Origin: Mesorhizobium qingshengii
Lineage (GTDB): Bacteria > Pseudomonadota > Alphaproteobacteria > Rhizobiales > Rhizobiaceae
Direction: 5' to 3'
Assembly: GCF_027563465.1 (NCBI RefSeq)
Contig: NZ_JAPFQA010000006.1
Span: forward strand, 62,001 to 126,000
DNA length: 64,000 nt
This document shows positions 17,036 through 26,385 of this stretch, one piece after another. How positions within the stretch are numbered: the first letter of the stretch is position 1; each line of letters opens with the position of its first letter. Under the pieces are notes generated by a model that had not been told where the DNA came from, made no database searches, and was given only the letters and a program-made list of their open reading frames with translations. The position numbers and the translations under genes were made by a program.

Positions 17036-18043
17036 ATGCTCAAATATATTCTTCACAGAATTGCACTTTTGATTCCGACGCTTGTCGGCATCACTATCTG
17101 TGCCTTCGCCTTCGTCAGGCTGCTGCCCGGCGATCCCATCCTTGCCATGGCCGGTGAACACGGCGTGGCGCCGGCCCGCTACGAGGAGCTCAAGGAACAG
17201 TTCGGTTACAATCTGCCGATCTGGCAGCAATATGCCCGCTATGTCGGTGAGGTCGCGACCGGTGATTTCGGCGTCTCGATCTCGTCCAAGCGCCCGGTGA
17301 TGGAGGAGTTCAAGACCCTCTTTCCGGCAACAATGGAACTGTCGTTCTTCGCCATGATTTTCGCCATGGTGCTCGGCATCCCGGCCGGCATCTTCGCGGC
17401 GGTCAAGCGCGGCTCGTGGTTCGACCAGTCGCTGATGGGCACGGCGCTCGTCGGCTATTCCATGCCGATCTTCTGGTGGGGCCTGCTGCTGATCATCTTC
17501 TTCTCCGGCTACCTCGGCTGGACACCGGTTTCGGGCCGCATCGGCCTGCAGTTCTTCTTCAAGCCGATCACCGGCTTCATGACCATTGATACCCTGCTCT
17601 ATGGCAAATGGGATGCGTTCCGCTCGGCGTTGAGCCACCTGGTCCTGCCGGCGATCGTGCTCGGCACCATCCCGCTGGCGGTGATCGCCCGCCAGACGCG
17701 TTCGGCCATGCTGGAAGTCCTGGGCGAGGACTATGTGCGCACGGCGCGCGCCAAGGGCCTGTCGCCGTCGCGGGTGGTCGGTCTGCATGCGTTGCGCAAT
17801 GCGCTCATCCCGGTGGTCACCACCATCGGCCTGCAGATCGGCACGCTGCTCGCCGGCGCCATCCTCACCGAGACCATCTTCGCCTGGCCGGGCATCGGCA
17901 AGTGGATGGTCGATTCCATCTTCAAGCGCGACTATGTCGTCGTGCAGTCAGGTTTGCTTTTGATCGCCCTCATCGTCATGGCCGTGAACCTCATTGTCGA
18001 CGTGCTCTACGCCGTCATCAACCCGCGCATACGGGCCGCGTGA
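17036..18043 (+). CDS. Dipeptide-type ABC transporter permease (DppB-like)
   Basis: A 335-residue inner-membrane permease. It begins MLKYILHRIALLIPTLVGIT, the usual DppB first membrane segment, followed by VRLLPGDPI. The EAA loop that contacts the ATPase is recognisable in [27 protein letters not shown]. About six membrane spans are seen, as in the family. No Shine-Dalgarno sequence precedes ATG 17036; instead the region is occupied by the palindrome at 17003-17028. The stop overlaps the next ATG (TGATG). Confidence 0.92.
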   Translation: MLKYILHRIALLIPTLVGITICAFAFVRLLPGDPILAMAGEHGVAPARYEELKEQFGYNLPIWQQYARYVGEVATGDFGVSISSKRPVMEEFKTLFPATMELSFFAMIFAMVLGIPAGIFAAVKRGSWFDQSLMGTALVGYSMPIFWWGLLLIIFFSGYLGWTPVSGRIGLQFFFKPITGFMTIDTLLYGKWDAFRSALSHLVLPAIVLGTIPLAVIARQTRSAMLEVLGEDYVRTARAKGLSPSRVVGLHALRNALIPVVTTIGLQIGTLLAGAILTETIFAWPGIGKWMVDSIFKRDYVVVQSGLLLIALIVMAVNLIVDVLYAVINPRIRAA

Positions 18044-18954
18044 TGAGCCAGTCGACCGAAGTCACCGCGCTCGCCGCCGGCAATCCTGACCGCCTGACCG
18101 GGTTCAGGACCTTCTGGCACTACTTCTCGGTCAACCGCGGCGCCGTGATCGGCCTGTTCGTCTTCATCCTGCTGGTGCTGGCGGCTTTGTTTGCGCCGCT
18201 GCTCGCGCCCTATGCGCCCGACATCCAGGACAAGACCGCGTTTCTGAGACCGCCAGCATGGCAGGCCGGCGGCAGCGCGCAATACCTGCTTGGCACCGAT
18301 CCTGTCGGCCGCGACATCCTTTCGCGCCTGCTCTACGGCGCGCGCTTCTCGCTGCTCATCGGCGCTGTCGTGGTGACGCTGGCGCTCACCGGCGGCATCA
18401 CGCTCGGCCTGCTGGCCGGCTATTTCCGCGGCTGGGTCGACGTGGCGATCATGCGATTGATGGACCTCATCCTGGCGTTCCCGTCGCTGCTCCTGGCGCT
18501 TGTCCTGGTCACCATTCTTGGCCCCGGCTTGTTCAACGCGATGCTGGCCATCGCGCTCGTCCTGCAGCCGCATTTCGCGCGGCTGGTGCGCGCCGCCGTG
18601 ATGGCGGAGAAGAGCCGCGAGTATGTCGTGGCGGCGAAGGTCGCCGGCGCCGGCCATATCAGGCTGATGCTTCGCACCATCTTGCCGAATTGCCTGGGAC
18701 CGCTGATCGTCCAGGGTACCTTGTCATTCTCCAACGCCATTCTCGAAGCGGCCGCTCTTGGCTTCCTCGGCCTCGGCGCCCAGCCGCCGACGCCCGAATG
18801 GGGCACGATGCTCGCTTCGGCGCGCGAGTTCATCCTGCGCGCGTGGTGGGTGGTGACCTTCCCCGGCCTGGCGATCCTGATCACCGTGCTTGCCATCAAT
18901 CTGATCGGCGACGGTCTTCGGGACGCGCTCGATCCGAAATTGAGGAGGTCGTGA
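18043..18954 (+). CDS. Dipeptide-type ABC transporter permease (DppC-like)
   Basis: A 303-residue inner-membrane permease, partner of the DppB-like protein. An N-terminal cytoplasmic stretch is followed by VIGLFVFILLVLAALFAPLLAPY and then LGTDPVGRDILSRLLYGARFSL, the DppC/OppC hallmark. The EAA loop is in SREYVVAAKVAGAGHIRLMLRTILPN. Start ATG 18043 overlaps the DppB-like stop by one base; the stop overlaps the ATPase start. The frame is open back to 17608, but that is only the shadow of the preceding gene. Confidence 0.92.
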   Translation: MSQSTEVTALAAGNPDRLTGFRTFWHYFSVNRGAVIGLFVFILLVLAALFAPLLAPYAPDIQDKTAFLRPPAWQAGGSAQYLLGTDPVGRDILSRLLYGARFSLLIGAVVVTLALTGGITLGLLAGYFRGWVDVAIMRLMDLILAFPSLLLALVLVTILGPGLFNAMLAIALVLQPHFARLVRAAVMAEKSREYVVAAKVAGAGHIRLMLRTILPNCLGPLIVQGTLSFSNAILEAAALGFLGLGAQPPTPEWGTMLASAREFILRAWWVVTFPGLAILITVLAINLIGDGLRDALDPKLRRS

Positions 18955-19805
18955 TGGCGCTGCTCGAGATCCAGAATCTCGTCGTCGAATTCCAGACCGC
19001 GTCTGGTCCGTTCCGGGCGGTCGACGGCGTCTCGCTGCATGTCGACGAGCGCGAAGTGCTGGCCATCGTCGGCGAATCCGGCTCCGGCAAGTCGGTGTCG
19101 ATGCTGGCGGTGATGGGACTGCTGCCATGGACCGCCAAGGTCACCGCCGACCGCATGAGCTTCAATGGCCGCGAGCTTCTGAAGATGAGCCCGGCCGAGC
19201 GGCGCAAGATCATCGGCAAGGACATATCGATGATCTTCCAGGAGCCTATGGCCAGCCTCAATCCCTGCTTCACCGTCGGTTTCCAGATCGAGGAGGTGCT
19301 GCGCTTCCATATGGGCATGGACGGTGCACAACGCCGGGCGCGCGCCATCGAACTCCTGACGCAGGTCGGTATTGCCGAGCCGGCGGAACGGCTCAACTCG
19401 TTCCCGCACCAGATGTCGGGCGGCCAGTGCCAGCGCGTCATGATCGCCATAGCCATTGCCTGCAATCCGAAACTTCTGATCGCCGATGAGCCGACGACGG
19501 CGCTCGACGTCACCATCCAGAAGCAGATCCTCGATCTCCTGGTCTCGCTGCAGGCCAAATACGGCATGGGCCTGATCATGATCACCCACAATATGGGCGT
19601 GGTGGCCGAGACCGCCGACCGCGTCATCGTCCAGTACAAGGGCCGCAAGATGGAAGAGGCCGACGTGCTGTCGCTGTTTGAATCGCCGAAGAGCAATTAC
19701 ACCCGCGCGCTCTTGTCGGCGCTGCCGGAGAATGCCGTCGGCGACCGGCTGCCGACCGTGTCCGACATGGTGTTCGAACCGGCGCCCTCGGGAGCCGCCG
19801 CATGA
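18954..19805 (+). CDS. Dipeptide-type ABC transporter ATPase (DppD-like)
   Basis: A 283-residue ATP-binding subunit. Walker A is GESGSGKS, the Q-loop is in MIFQEPMASLNP, the ABC signature reads MSGGQCQRVMIA and Walker B is [12 protein letters not shown], with the switch histidine in MITHNMG. The signature has Met and Cys where LSGGQRQR is more usual; E. coli DppD is also irregular here, so this need not be a defect. Start ATG overlaps the DppC-like stop by one base, with GAGGAGG just upstream; the 3' end overlaps the DppF-like start by four bases. Confidence 0.92.
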   Translation: MALLEIQNLVVEFQTASGPFRAVDGVSLHVDEREVLAIVGESGSGKSVSMLAVMGLLPWTAKVTADRMSFNGRELLKMSPAERRKIIGKDISMIFQEPMASLNPCFTVGFQIEEVLRFHMGMDGAQRRARAIELLTQVGIAEPAERLNSFPHQMSGGQCQRVMIAIAIACNPKLLIADEPTTALDVTIQKQILDLLVSLQAKYGMGLIMITHNMGVVAETADRVIVQYKGRKMEEADVLSLFESPKSNYTRALLSALPENAVGDRLPTVSDMVFEPAPSGAAA

Positions 19806-20632
19806 GCATCAAGGTCGTCGAAGGCAAGAACATCGTGCGCGACTACCATATTGGTGGCGGCCTGTTTCGCGGCCAGCGCACGGTGCATGCGGTCAAGGGC
19901 GTTTCGTTCAGCGTCGACAAGGGCAAGACGCTGGCCATCGTCGGTGAAAGCGGTTGTGGCAAGTCGACGCTTGCCCGCATCATCACGCTGATCGATCCGG
20001 CGACGTCGGGTGAGCTGTTCATCGACGGCAACAAGGTCGACATCGCCAGGAACGGATTGACCAAGGAGATGCGCCGCAAGGTGCAGATCGTCTTCCAGAA
20101 CCCCTACGGGTCGCTCAATCCGCGCCAGAAGATCGGCGACGTGCTCGGCGAGCCGCTGCTCATCAACACCAACAAGCCGGCCGAGGAACGGCGCGACCTC
20201 GCCATGAAGATGCTGAAGAAGGTCGGCCTCGGACCCGAGCACTACAACCGCTACCCGCACATGTTCTCGGGCGGCCAGCGCCAGCGCATCGCCATTGCCC
20301 GCGCGCTGATGCTCAACCCGAGCCTTCTGGTGCTGGACGAGCCCGTCTCCGCGCTCGACCTGTCGGTGCAGGCGCAGGTGCTCAACCTGCTCGCCGACCT
20401 GCAGGACGAGTTCCAACTGACCTACGTTTTCATCAGCCACGACCTGTCCGTGGTGCGCTATATCGCCGACGATGTGATGGTGATGTATTTCGGCGAGGCG
20501 GTCGAATACGGCTCGCGCGAGGAGGTCTTCGCCGATCCCAAGCACAGCTACACCAGGACGCTGTTCGCGGCGACGCCGCGCGCCGACATCGCCTCGATCA
20601 AGGCGAGACTGGCGAAGAAGAAGGCCGCCTGA
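19802..20632 (+). CDS. Dipeptide-type ABC transporter ATPase (DppF-like)
   Basis: A 276-residue second ATP-binding subunit that completes the importer. Walker A is GESGCGKS, signature [15 protein letters not shown], Walker B LLVLDEPVSALD and the switch region is VFISHDLSVVRYIAD; the C-terminal oligopeptide-type extension with HSYTRTLFAATP is present. The gene overlaps its upstream neighbour by four bases (ATGA). It ends convergently with the GNAT acetyltransferase gene, 29 bases away. Confidence 0.92.
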   Translation: MSIKVVEGKNIVRDYHIGGGLFRGQRTVHAVKGVSFSVDKGKTLAIVGESGCGKSTLARIITLIDPATSGELFIDGNKVDIARNGLTKEMRRKVQIVFQNPYGSLNPRQKIGDVLGEPLLINTNKPAEERRDLAMKMLKKVGLGPEHYNRYPHMFSGGQRQRIAIARALMLNPSLLVLDEPVSALDLSVQAQVLNLLADLQDEFQLTYVFISHDLSVVRYIADDVMVMYFGEAVEYGSREEVFADPKHSYTRTLFAATPRADIASIKARLAKKKAA

Positions 20633-20661
20633 CCCCGGCTGTCACGATCTGACGAGGTAAA

Positions 20662-21135
20662 CTAGGCGGGTGTGGCGGGCACCAGTGTTTTTGCGAGCAA
20701 GACATTGGCGTGACCGCGCGGGAAGTCCTCGAGTTGCGTCAGCCGCTGAAATCCATGCCTCTCGTAGAAGTTCGGCGCCTGGAAGGTGAAGGACGCAAGA
20801 TGGATGACATGGCATCCGCGCCGCCGCGCCTCCCGCTCAGCTTCGGCGAGGAGGCGTGAGCCAAGGCCCTTGCCGCGCTCGCTGTCAGCGATCCATAGCG
20901 TTTTGATTTCGCACACGCCCGCCCAACTGTGCCCATGGAGACCGGCATAGATCGTCCCGTCGTCTCTCTTCAGGAGGATCGACAGATAGCGGCCGTCATC
21001 GACGCCGGTGGCGGCGACGTTGAAGCCGTAGAGGCTATCCTCGAGCGCGACGATGTCCTCTGGTGCGGGTTCACTGAGCACAACAAGAGGTGTCGCATCA
21101 TTGGCGCTCGGAGCGGAGTCGCCGGGACCAGCCAT
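20662..21135 (-). CDS. GNAT-family N-acetyltransferase
   Basis: A 157-residue acetyltransferase using acetyl-CoA. The CoA-binding segment is ERGKGLGSRLLAEAEREARRRGC (R/QxxGxG/A motif), followed by the late strand and helix FTFQAPNFYERHGFQRL, typical of small-molecule GNATs. The acceptor is not known. The ATG begins one base after the stop codon of the desulfurase-like gene (TGA-A-ATG), so it is the last gene of the operon that starts at 25369; acetylation of an amino compound from that route is a fair guess but only that. Confidence 0.85.
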   Translation of the reverse strand: MAGPGDSAPSANDATPLVVLSEPAPEDIVALEDSLYGFNVAATGVDDGRYLSILLKRDDGTIYAGLHGHSWAGVCEIKTLWIADSERGKGLGSRLLAEAEREARRRGCHVIHLASFTFQAPNFYERHGFQRLTQLEDFPRGHANVLLAKTLVPATPA

Positions 21136-21136
21136 T

Positions 21137-22417
21137 TCAAGACAACTTGGCGATGATGGTGCGCAGCGCTTCGCCGAACCGTCGGACTTCCTCCACCGTG
21201 TTGTAGTGGACGAGGGAAGCGCGGATGGCGCCGCTGTCCATCGAGAGGTTGAGGCGCTTCATCAGGCGCGGCGCGTACATGTGGCCGTCGCGGATGCCGA
21301 TCTGCATTTCGGCCATCTCCTCGACGATCCGCTGCGGCGACAGTTTGCCGATGTTGAAACAGAAGGTCGGCACGCGTTCATTGATTCGGGCTTCGTCGGC
21401 GACGCCATAGATGGTCGCACCGCAACCCTTGAGCACGGCGAGCATCTCGCGCGCCAGCACCAGCTCATAGTCGCGGATGGCGCCCATGCCGGCAACGATG
21501 TTTTCGCGCCGCGAGCGGTTGTTGGATGGCGCAAGGTTGCGGCCGATCAGCTCCAGATACTGCACGGCGGCATCCATGCCCGAGACATTCTCGTAGATGA
21601 AGGTGCCGGCCTCGACCTTGTAGGGCGGCTCGTCGGGGATGAAATCCTCGCGGAACGTCGGCAGCCGCTTCAGCGTTTCGAAGCGGCCCCACAGGAAGCC
21701 CATATGCGGCGAGAAATTCTTGTAGCCGGAGCAGACGAGATAGTCGCAGTCCCAGGCCTGCACGTCGATCAGCCCGTGCGGCCCATAGTGCACGCAGTCG
21801 AGGAACACTTCCGCGCCGGCCGCATGCGCGATCCTCGCCACCGAGGCGACGTCCACGATCGAGCCGATCGAATGCGCCGTCACCGTGCAGGCGACGAGGC
21901 GGGTGCGGTCGGAAACCAGCGGGCGCAAATCGTCGACATGCAGGTTGCCGTCGTCGCGCATCCGCCACCATTTGAACTTGGCGCCGGCCTGCTCCAGTGC
22001 CAGCCATGTGGCGATGTTGGCATCATGGTCCATGTCGGTGATGACGATCTCGTCGCGCTCGGACAGCATCTGGCCGATGCCGAGGCTGACCAGGCGGATG
22101 AACGAGGTGGCGTTCATGCCGAAGCAGATTTCCGCCGGACTGTAGGCGTTGATCAGCAAGGCCACGCTCGCGCGCGCATCGGCGACCGACTGGTCGACGG
22201 CGACGCTGCGGCCATAGCGGCCGCCGCGCTGCACATTGTGCGCGACCAGATGGTTGGTCACCGCGTCGAGCACGCTCCGCGGGATCTGCGCGCCGGCGGC
22301 GTTGTCCAGGAAGATGAAGTCGCCGGCCTGCTGCAGGGCCGGAAACATGGCGCGGATGGTTTCGACCGGGAATGCGCCGGAGGCGCTGTTCGCTTTGTCG
22401 GTTTGATGCTTGTTCAC
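21137..22417 (-). CDS. Cysteine desulfurase-like class V aminotransferase-fold enzyme
   Basis: A 426-residue PLP enzyme of the class V aminotransferase / cysteine desulfurase group. The PLP lysine is in [17 protein letters not shown]; the N-terminal [20 protein letters not shown] and the [13 protein letters not shown] region fit SufS/CsdA-like proteins. The usual active-site cysteine loop is not evident, so it may be a lyase or racemase rather than a true desulfurase. The start is the GTG at 22417, with AGGAG 7 bases ahead; the open frame extends to 22969 only as the shadow of the permease gene. It lies between an amino-acid permease gene and a GNAT gene in one operon, so a role in amino-acid catabolism is likely. 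Confidence 0.8.
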   Translation of the reverse strand: MNKHQTDKANSASGAFPVETIRAMFPALQQAGDFIFLDNAAGAQIPRSVLDAVTNHLVAHNVQRGGRYGRSVAVDQSVADARASVALLINAYSPAEICFGMNATSFIRLVSLGIGQMLSERDEIVITDMDHDANIATWLALEQAGAKFKWWRMRDDGNLHVDDLRPLVSDRTRLVACTVTAHSIGSIVDVASVARIAHAAGAEVFLDCVHYGPHGLIDVQAWDCDYLVCSGYKNFSPHMGFLWGRFETLKRLPTFREDFIPDEPPYKVEAGTFIYENVSGMDAAVQYLELIGRNLAPSNNRSRRENIVAGMGAIRDYELVLAREMLAVLKGCGATIYGVADEARINERVPTFCFNIGKLSPQRIVEEMAEMQIGIRDGHMYAPRLMKRLNLSMDSGAIRASLVHYNTVEEVRRFGEALRTIIAKLS

Positions 22418-22464
22418 GGATACGCTCCTGCGAAGGACTTGGCGGTTGGGATCGATTGGCGAGG

Positions 22465-23139
22465 TCAGCGCGTCTTCTCGGTCTTGAAGCGGCGCTCGAG
22501 CAGGCTGACGAGGCGAACCATCGGCCAGAGGAAGATGAGATAGACAAGGGCTGCGCCGATCAGCGGCGAGGGGTTGGCGTAAAGCGACTGCGCGTTGGTC
22601 GCTTCCTTCAAGAGTTCCGGCAGCGCCACGGTCGAAGCGAGCGAAGTGTCCTTGAACATCGAGACGCAGTTGCTGGTCATCGGCGGTATGACCACGCGGA
22701 CCGCCTGCGGCAGCACCACCTTGCGCAAGGTCAGCAGGAACGGCAGGCCAAGCGCCTGCGATGCCTCGAACTGGCCGCGCGGAATGCTTTCGATGCCGGA
22801 GCGGAACACTTCGCTCGAATAGGCCGACATGATGAAGGCGAAGGCAGTCACCGCGGAGGCCCAGGACGACAGGCGTATGCCGAGGAAGGGCAGCGCGTAG
22901 TAGATCAGGATCAGCACGACCAGCACCGGCAGGGCGCGGAAGATGTCGGTGTAGCCGATCGCGAGCCACCGCAGCGGCTTCGGCGCGTAGAGCCGCACCA
23001 GGCTGATCAACAGGCCGATGGGGATGCCGATGCCGATGCTGAGCAGCCCGAGCAGCAGCGTGTTCAGGAAGCCGCGCAGCAGCGCTGGCAGGCTGGACAT
23101 GATGACATCGGGGTTGAAGAAGGTGTCCAGCAGCGACAT
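22465..23139 (-). CDS. Polar amino-acid ABC transporter permease (HisM/GlnP type)
   Basis: A 224-residue inner-membrane permease of the His/Glu/Gln family. It starts [20 protein letters not shown], has [20 protein letters not shown] as the first span and the ATPase-contact loop [23 protein letters not shown], followed by [13 protein letters not shown], all standard. It is the only permease in the operon; these importers may work as homodimers. No ATP-binding subunit gene is found nearby. GGGAACG precedes ATG 23139. The gap to the binding-protein gene upstream contains a strong hairpin. Confidence 0.9.
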   Translation of the reverse strand: MSLLDTFFNPDVIMSSLPALLRGFLNTLLLGLLSIGIGIPIGLLISLVRLYAPKPLRWLAIGYTDIFRALPVLVVLILIYYALPFLGIRLSSWASAVTAFAFIMSAYSSEVFRSGIESIPRGQFEASQALGLPFLLTLRKVVLPQAVRVVIPPMTSNCVSMFKDTSLASTVALPELLKEATNAQSLYANPSPLIGAALVYLIFLWPMVRLVSLLERRFKTEKTR

Positions 23140-23261
23140 GGGAGCGTTCCCGAACCGTTTTGCGTCCCGTGACGCCAGAGCAAAGTGTGCCCAGTTAAAA
23201 TCAATTGGCCTCGCCGATGGCGAGACGGTTTGCGCGAAGGCTGGCGTCGGAGCATCAAATG

Positions 23262-23292
23262 AATCGTGCCGGCCTGGAAAGCCGGCACGATT
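23262..23292. repeat. Strong hairpin between amino-acid binding protein and permease genes
   Basis: Perfect 12-bp arms AATCGTGCCGGC (23262-23273) and GCCGGCACGATT (23281-23292) around a 7-base loop, 15 bases downstream of the binding-protein stop on the minus strand. There is no T-tract, so mRNA stabilisation or partial termination is more likely than full termination. Confidence 0.65.
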
Positions 23293-23307
23293 TCAGTGCA
23301 TTGCCGC

Positions 23308-24105
23308 TCAGGCCTTCGGCAGCGGCATTTCCTTGACCGTCGAGGAATCGGCGGGGGCGTCGCTGCCGAACCACTTCTTGTGGATGGCGGCCAGCGTGCC
23401 GTCCTTCTTCATCGCGGTCAGGGCGTCGTTCAGCTTGCCGAGCAGCGGGTGGTCCTTGGTCATCATCAGGCCGTATTGTTCGCCGGTCTTGATGCGCTCC
23501 TTGACGGTCAGGTCCTTCATCTTGGTGAAGGAATACTGCATGCCCGGAATGTCGCTGACGGCGGCATCGACGCGGCCGGCGCTGAGGTCGAGCAGCAGGT
23601 TCTGCTGCGTGTCATAGCCCTTCACGTCGCTGAAGCCGTCAGCCTCCTGATGCGCCTTGACCCAGGTTTCGCCGGTCGATCCGGACAGCACGCCGACGAT
23701 CTTGCCCTTGAGGTCGGCCTCGGCCTTGATCGGGCTGTCGGTCTTGGTGGCGATGCCCATGTCGGAATCATAGTAGGGCTGCGTGAACGACTGCGACTTC
23801 AGCCGCTCCGGCGTGATGGTGATCGACGAGATGGCGACGTCGATGCGCTTCGACGTCGTGGCGGCGAACAGCGCCTGGAAGCCGAGATCGGCGATATCGG
23901 TGGTCATGCCGACGCGCTTGGCCGCTTCGTTGACGATGTCGACTTCAAAACCCTCGAAGGTGCCGCTCTCGTTCTTGTACTCGAAGGGCGGATTGGTCGG
24001 GTAGGCGCCGACATTCAGCACGTCGGCGGCATAGGCGGTGGCGGGTCCGGCGGCGATGCCGATGGCGACAGCGAGAAGAAGCAGATTGCGGCGAGTGAAG
24101 CTCAT
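23308..24105 (-). CDS. Amino-acid ABC transporter periplasmic binding protein
   Basis: A 265-residue SBP_bac_3 family protein. The signal peptide is residues 1-26 or so (MSFTRRNLLLLAVAIGIAAG, ending near AYAA). The mature part has VGAYPTNPPFEYKNESGTFEGF and DIVNEAAKRVG, then ALFAATTSKRIDVAISSITITPER, the classical pattern for binding polar amino acids. ATG 24105 is preceded by GAGGGAA. It is the second gene of the aminotransferase operon. The ligand cannot be told from the sequence. Confidence 0.9.
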   Translation of the reverse strand: MSFTRRNLLLLAVAIGIAAGPATAYAADVLNVGAYPTNPPFEYKNESGTFEGFEVDIVNEAAKRVGMTTDIADLGFQALFAATTSKRIDVAISSITITPERLKSQSFTQPYYDSDMGIATKTDSPIKAEADLKGKIVGVLSGSTGETWVKAHQEADGFSDVKGYDTQQNLLLDLSAGRVDAAVSDIPGMQYSFTKMKDLTVKERIKTGEQYGLMMTKDHPLLGKLNDALTAMKKDGTLAAIHKKWFGSDAPADSSTVKEMPLPKA

Positions 24106-24178
24106 TTGTGTTCCCTCTGTTGTTGATCGGGCGGGTTGGCCCCGCACGGTTTTTTGCCGCCCCACCTCCGGCAGGGCG

Positions 24179-25369
24179 TCAATTCATGGCAGCGACCATG
24201 CGGTCGAGCGCGGTCGCTATCTGGTCGCGTTCACGGCAGACGCACATCCGCAGGAAAGCCGTTGCCGAACTTCCGAACAGATGGCCAGGCGCCAGCCCGA
24301 CACGCGCCGTCTCCAGAATCCTGGCGCAGGCACGACGTGCGTCGCTTTCACCGTCCATGGCAAAGAAGGCATACATGCCGCCACGCGGTTTCGTCGGCAG
24401 GATGACGCCCGGTATCTGCGCCAGCCTCTCATAGGCGAGGTCGAGGCCGGTCCTGATCCGCTGCCTGATCTCCTCGACCAGCGGTTCGCCCTGGCGGATG
24501 GCCGCAACAGCGCCGGCCTGGATCGGCGCCGCCGTGCCGCTGTTGATATACTGGGTCATGGCGCCGAGCTGGTCGGCCACCCCGGATGGATGCGTCAGCC
24601 AGCCAATGCGCCAGCCGGTCATCGCCCAGGCCTTGGAGAAGCTGTTGACCGACAGCACCCGGTCGCCGTCCTCGGCGATCTGCAGGATGGAGGGGGCAAC
24701 GTTGCCGTCGAAGTAGAGCCGGCCATAGACCTCGTCGGAGATGATCCAGATGCCGGTGCGCCGGCTGAAGTCGAGCAGGGCCTGCATCTCCTCAGCTGAT
24801 GCAGTCCAGCCCGTCGGGTTGGAAGGCGTCGACAGGAAGATTGCCCGCGTGCGTGCGTCGCAGGTGGCGAACAGCCGGTCGAGGTCGAGATGCCAGTCGC
24901 CCTTGAAGTCGAGCGAAAACGGTCGCGGCTCGCCGCCGATCAGGTGGATGGCGTTGTGGATGTTGGGCCATTGCGGCGCGACATAGACGACATTGGTGCC
25001 GGTATCGACCAGCAGCTCAAGCGCCAGGTACAAGGCCTGCATGCCGCCCGGCGTGACGGTGGTGCGCGCGATGGGGATCGACCGGCCGTGCAGGCGCGTC
25101 TGATAATCCGACAGCGCTTCATTCAGGGGCCCGTGGCCACGCATGTTGGGAACGTAGAAAGTCAGGCCCTCATCGAAGGCTGCCTTGGCGGCGTCGCGGA
25201 TGAAGGCCGGCGTCACCATGTCGCCTTCGCCATACCAGAGCGCGATCACGTCGCCGAGTTCGCGCGCACGCACGGCAAGGTTGGCGATGTTCTCGGTATG
25301 CAGATCACGGATTTGAGCGCGCACGCCATCGAAAGCATAGCGCGCGCTGGACGATGATTGGGGCAGCAT
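24179..25369 (-). CDS. Class I/II pyridoxal-phosphate aminotransferase
   Basis: A 396-residue fold-type I aminotransferase. The PLP-binding lysine is in VNSFSKAWAMTGWRIGW, with LSTPSNPTGW for the PLP-ring contact and ISDEVYGRLYFDG in the centre, and RMCVCRERDQIA at the end with the substrate-carboxylate arginine. It resembles aspartate- or aromatic-type aminotransferases; the amino donor is not known. It is the first gene of an operon with an amino-acid importer, so it probably acts on the imported compound. The chosen ATG at 25369 has only a weak ribosome-binding site; the frame is open to 25429. Confidence 0.87.
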   Translation of the reverse strand: MLPQSSSSARYAFDGVRAQIRDLHTENIANLAVRARELGDVIALWYGEGDMVTPAFIRDAAKAAFDEGLTFYVPNMRGHGPLNEALSDYQTRLHGRSIPIARTTVTPGGMQALYLALELLVDTGTNVVYVAPQWPNIHNAIHLIGGEPRPFSLDFKGDWHLDLDRLFATCDARTRAIFLSTPSNPTGWTASAEEMQALLDFSRRTGIWIISDEVYGRLYFDGNVAPSILQIAEDGDRVLSVNSFSKAWAMTGWRIGWLTHPSGVADQLGAMTQYINSGTAAPIQAGAVAAIRQGEPLVEEIRQRIRTGLDLAYERLAQIPGVILPTKPRGGMYAFFAMDGESDARRACARILETARVGLAPGHLFGSSATAFLRMCVCRERDQIATALDRMVAAMN

Positions 25370-25501
25370 GAACGACAAGGACTGAACCCTTTGAACCCAC
25401 CCGGAGCACCGCGATGGACTGGCCGGCAAGCCCGTCCGGCACGGCAGGCGCCATCGACTTTGGAATGCTTATCCAAACCACGACACTTTTCAAGGCAAAA
25501 G

Positions 25502-25515
25502 TTTTAAGCTTAAAA
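25502..25515. promoter_or_regulatory. Candidate MarR-type operator 1 (aminotransferase operon)
   Basis: A perfect 14-base palindrome, TTTTAAGCTTAAAA, 133 bases upstream of the aminotransferase start. Related palindromes with the core TTYAWGCTTRAA occur at 26394, 33605 and 41265, each in a promoter region of the same island. AT-rich symmetric 14-16-mers of this sort are typical MarR-family binding sites, and two marR-like genes lie in the island. Confidence 0.55.
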
Positions 25516-25556
25516 AGTTTGGCTGGCATGTTGCCCGGCGGACATGCCTTTTCGCG

Positions 25557-26333
25557 CTAGCTTCGCCCGTTTCGCGCCAGTTCGGCATGCGCGGCGGAAT
25601 AGCCTGCCGCAGCACCCGCACCGAGAAACATCGTGTCGCTGGCCAGCACAAAGAAGCTGGCGCCGATGGCCGCCCACTGCCCGACATCCTGCGGCTTTGC
25701 GCAGAAGATGCCGGCGGTTCTGCCGTTGGCAACCGTCGCGCTGATAATCCTGCGGATCGCATCGGCGAGCTTGTCGGCGCCCTTCGGGCCAAGCGCATCG
25801 ATCGACACCGAAAGATCACCGGGGCCAACGAAGATCACGTCGACGCCGTCGACGGCGGTGATCGCTTCGATATTGGCCAGCCCTTCTGACGTCTCGACCT
25901 GTATCGCCACGACGATCCTGTCGTTGGCTTCGGCAAGATATTCGGGAATGCGATAGCCATAGCCGGCGGCACGGCCGGGCCCGACGCCGCGCTCGCCCAG
26001 TGGCGGATAGCGCGAGGCCTTGACGGCCATAGCGGCCTGGGCGGCGGTCGAGACGCGTGGCACGAGTACGCCCTGCGCCCCGCTGTCCAGCACCGCCTGG
26101 ATTGCTTCCCGCGCATGGCCGGGAACGCGCACCATCGCCGGCACGCGGTGGACGTCTGCCGCGCGCACCATGGTCTCAATCATGTCCCGCGAGATCTGGG
26201 CATGTTCCCAGTCGATGCAGAGGAAATCGAGGCCGGACTGGGCCATCACTTCGACAGCGACGGGATGGGGAATGGCGGCAAAGGAACCGATGAGGCTCGT
26301 CTTGCCGGTGCATTTCTGGCGGAATTCGCTCAT
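25557..26333 (-). CDS. HpcH/HpaI-family aldolase
   Basis: A 258-residue class II (metal-dependent) aldolase of the HpcH/HpaI family, which cleaves 4-hydroxy-2-oxo acids to pyruvate and an aldehyde. Visible hallmarks are LDFLCIDWEHAQIS, the glycine-rich GERGVGPGRAAGYGY, the metal-ligand segment VAIQVETSEGLANIEAI and the closing VIFVGPGDLSVSIDALG. The specific substrate (for example 4-hydroxy-2-oxoheptanedioate or a hydroxypyruvate-type acceptor) cannot be read off. ATG 26333 has GAGGAT 5-6 bases ahead; it is divergent from the LLM oxidoreductase gene and shares a palindromic operator with it. Confidence 0.88.
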   Translation of the reverse strand: MSEFRQKCTGKTSLIGSFAAIPHPVAVEVMAQSGLDFLCIDWEHAQISRDMIETMVRAADVHRVPAMVRVPGHAREAIQAVLDSGAQGVLVPRVSTAAQAAMAVKASRYPPLGERGVGPGRAAGYGYRIPEYLAEANDRIVVAIQVETSEGLANIEAITAVDGVDVIFVGPGDLSVSIDALGPKGADKLADAIRRIISATVANGRTAGIFCAKPQDVGQWAAIGASFFVLASDTMFLGAGAAAGYSAAHAELARNGRS

Positions 26334-26385
26334 GCCGATCCTCTTTCTCGTCCTGCCCAAATCCATATCCGCAAACGATGGCGAG

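Noticed and set aside
21137..22417. Fe-S cluster assembly (suf/isc) locus
   Set aside because: Only the desulfurase-like gene is present; neighbours are amino-acid transport genes and the typical active-site cysteine loop is not evident.
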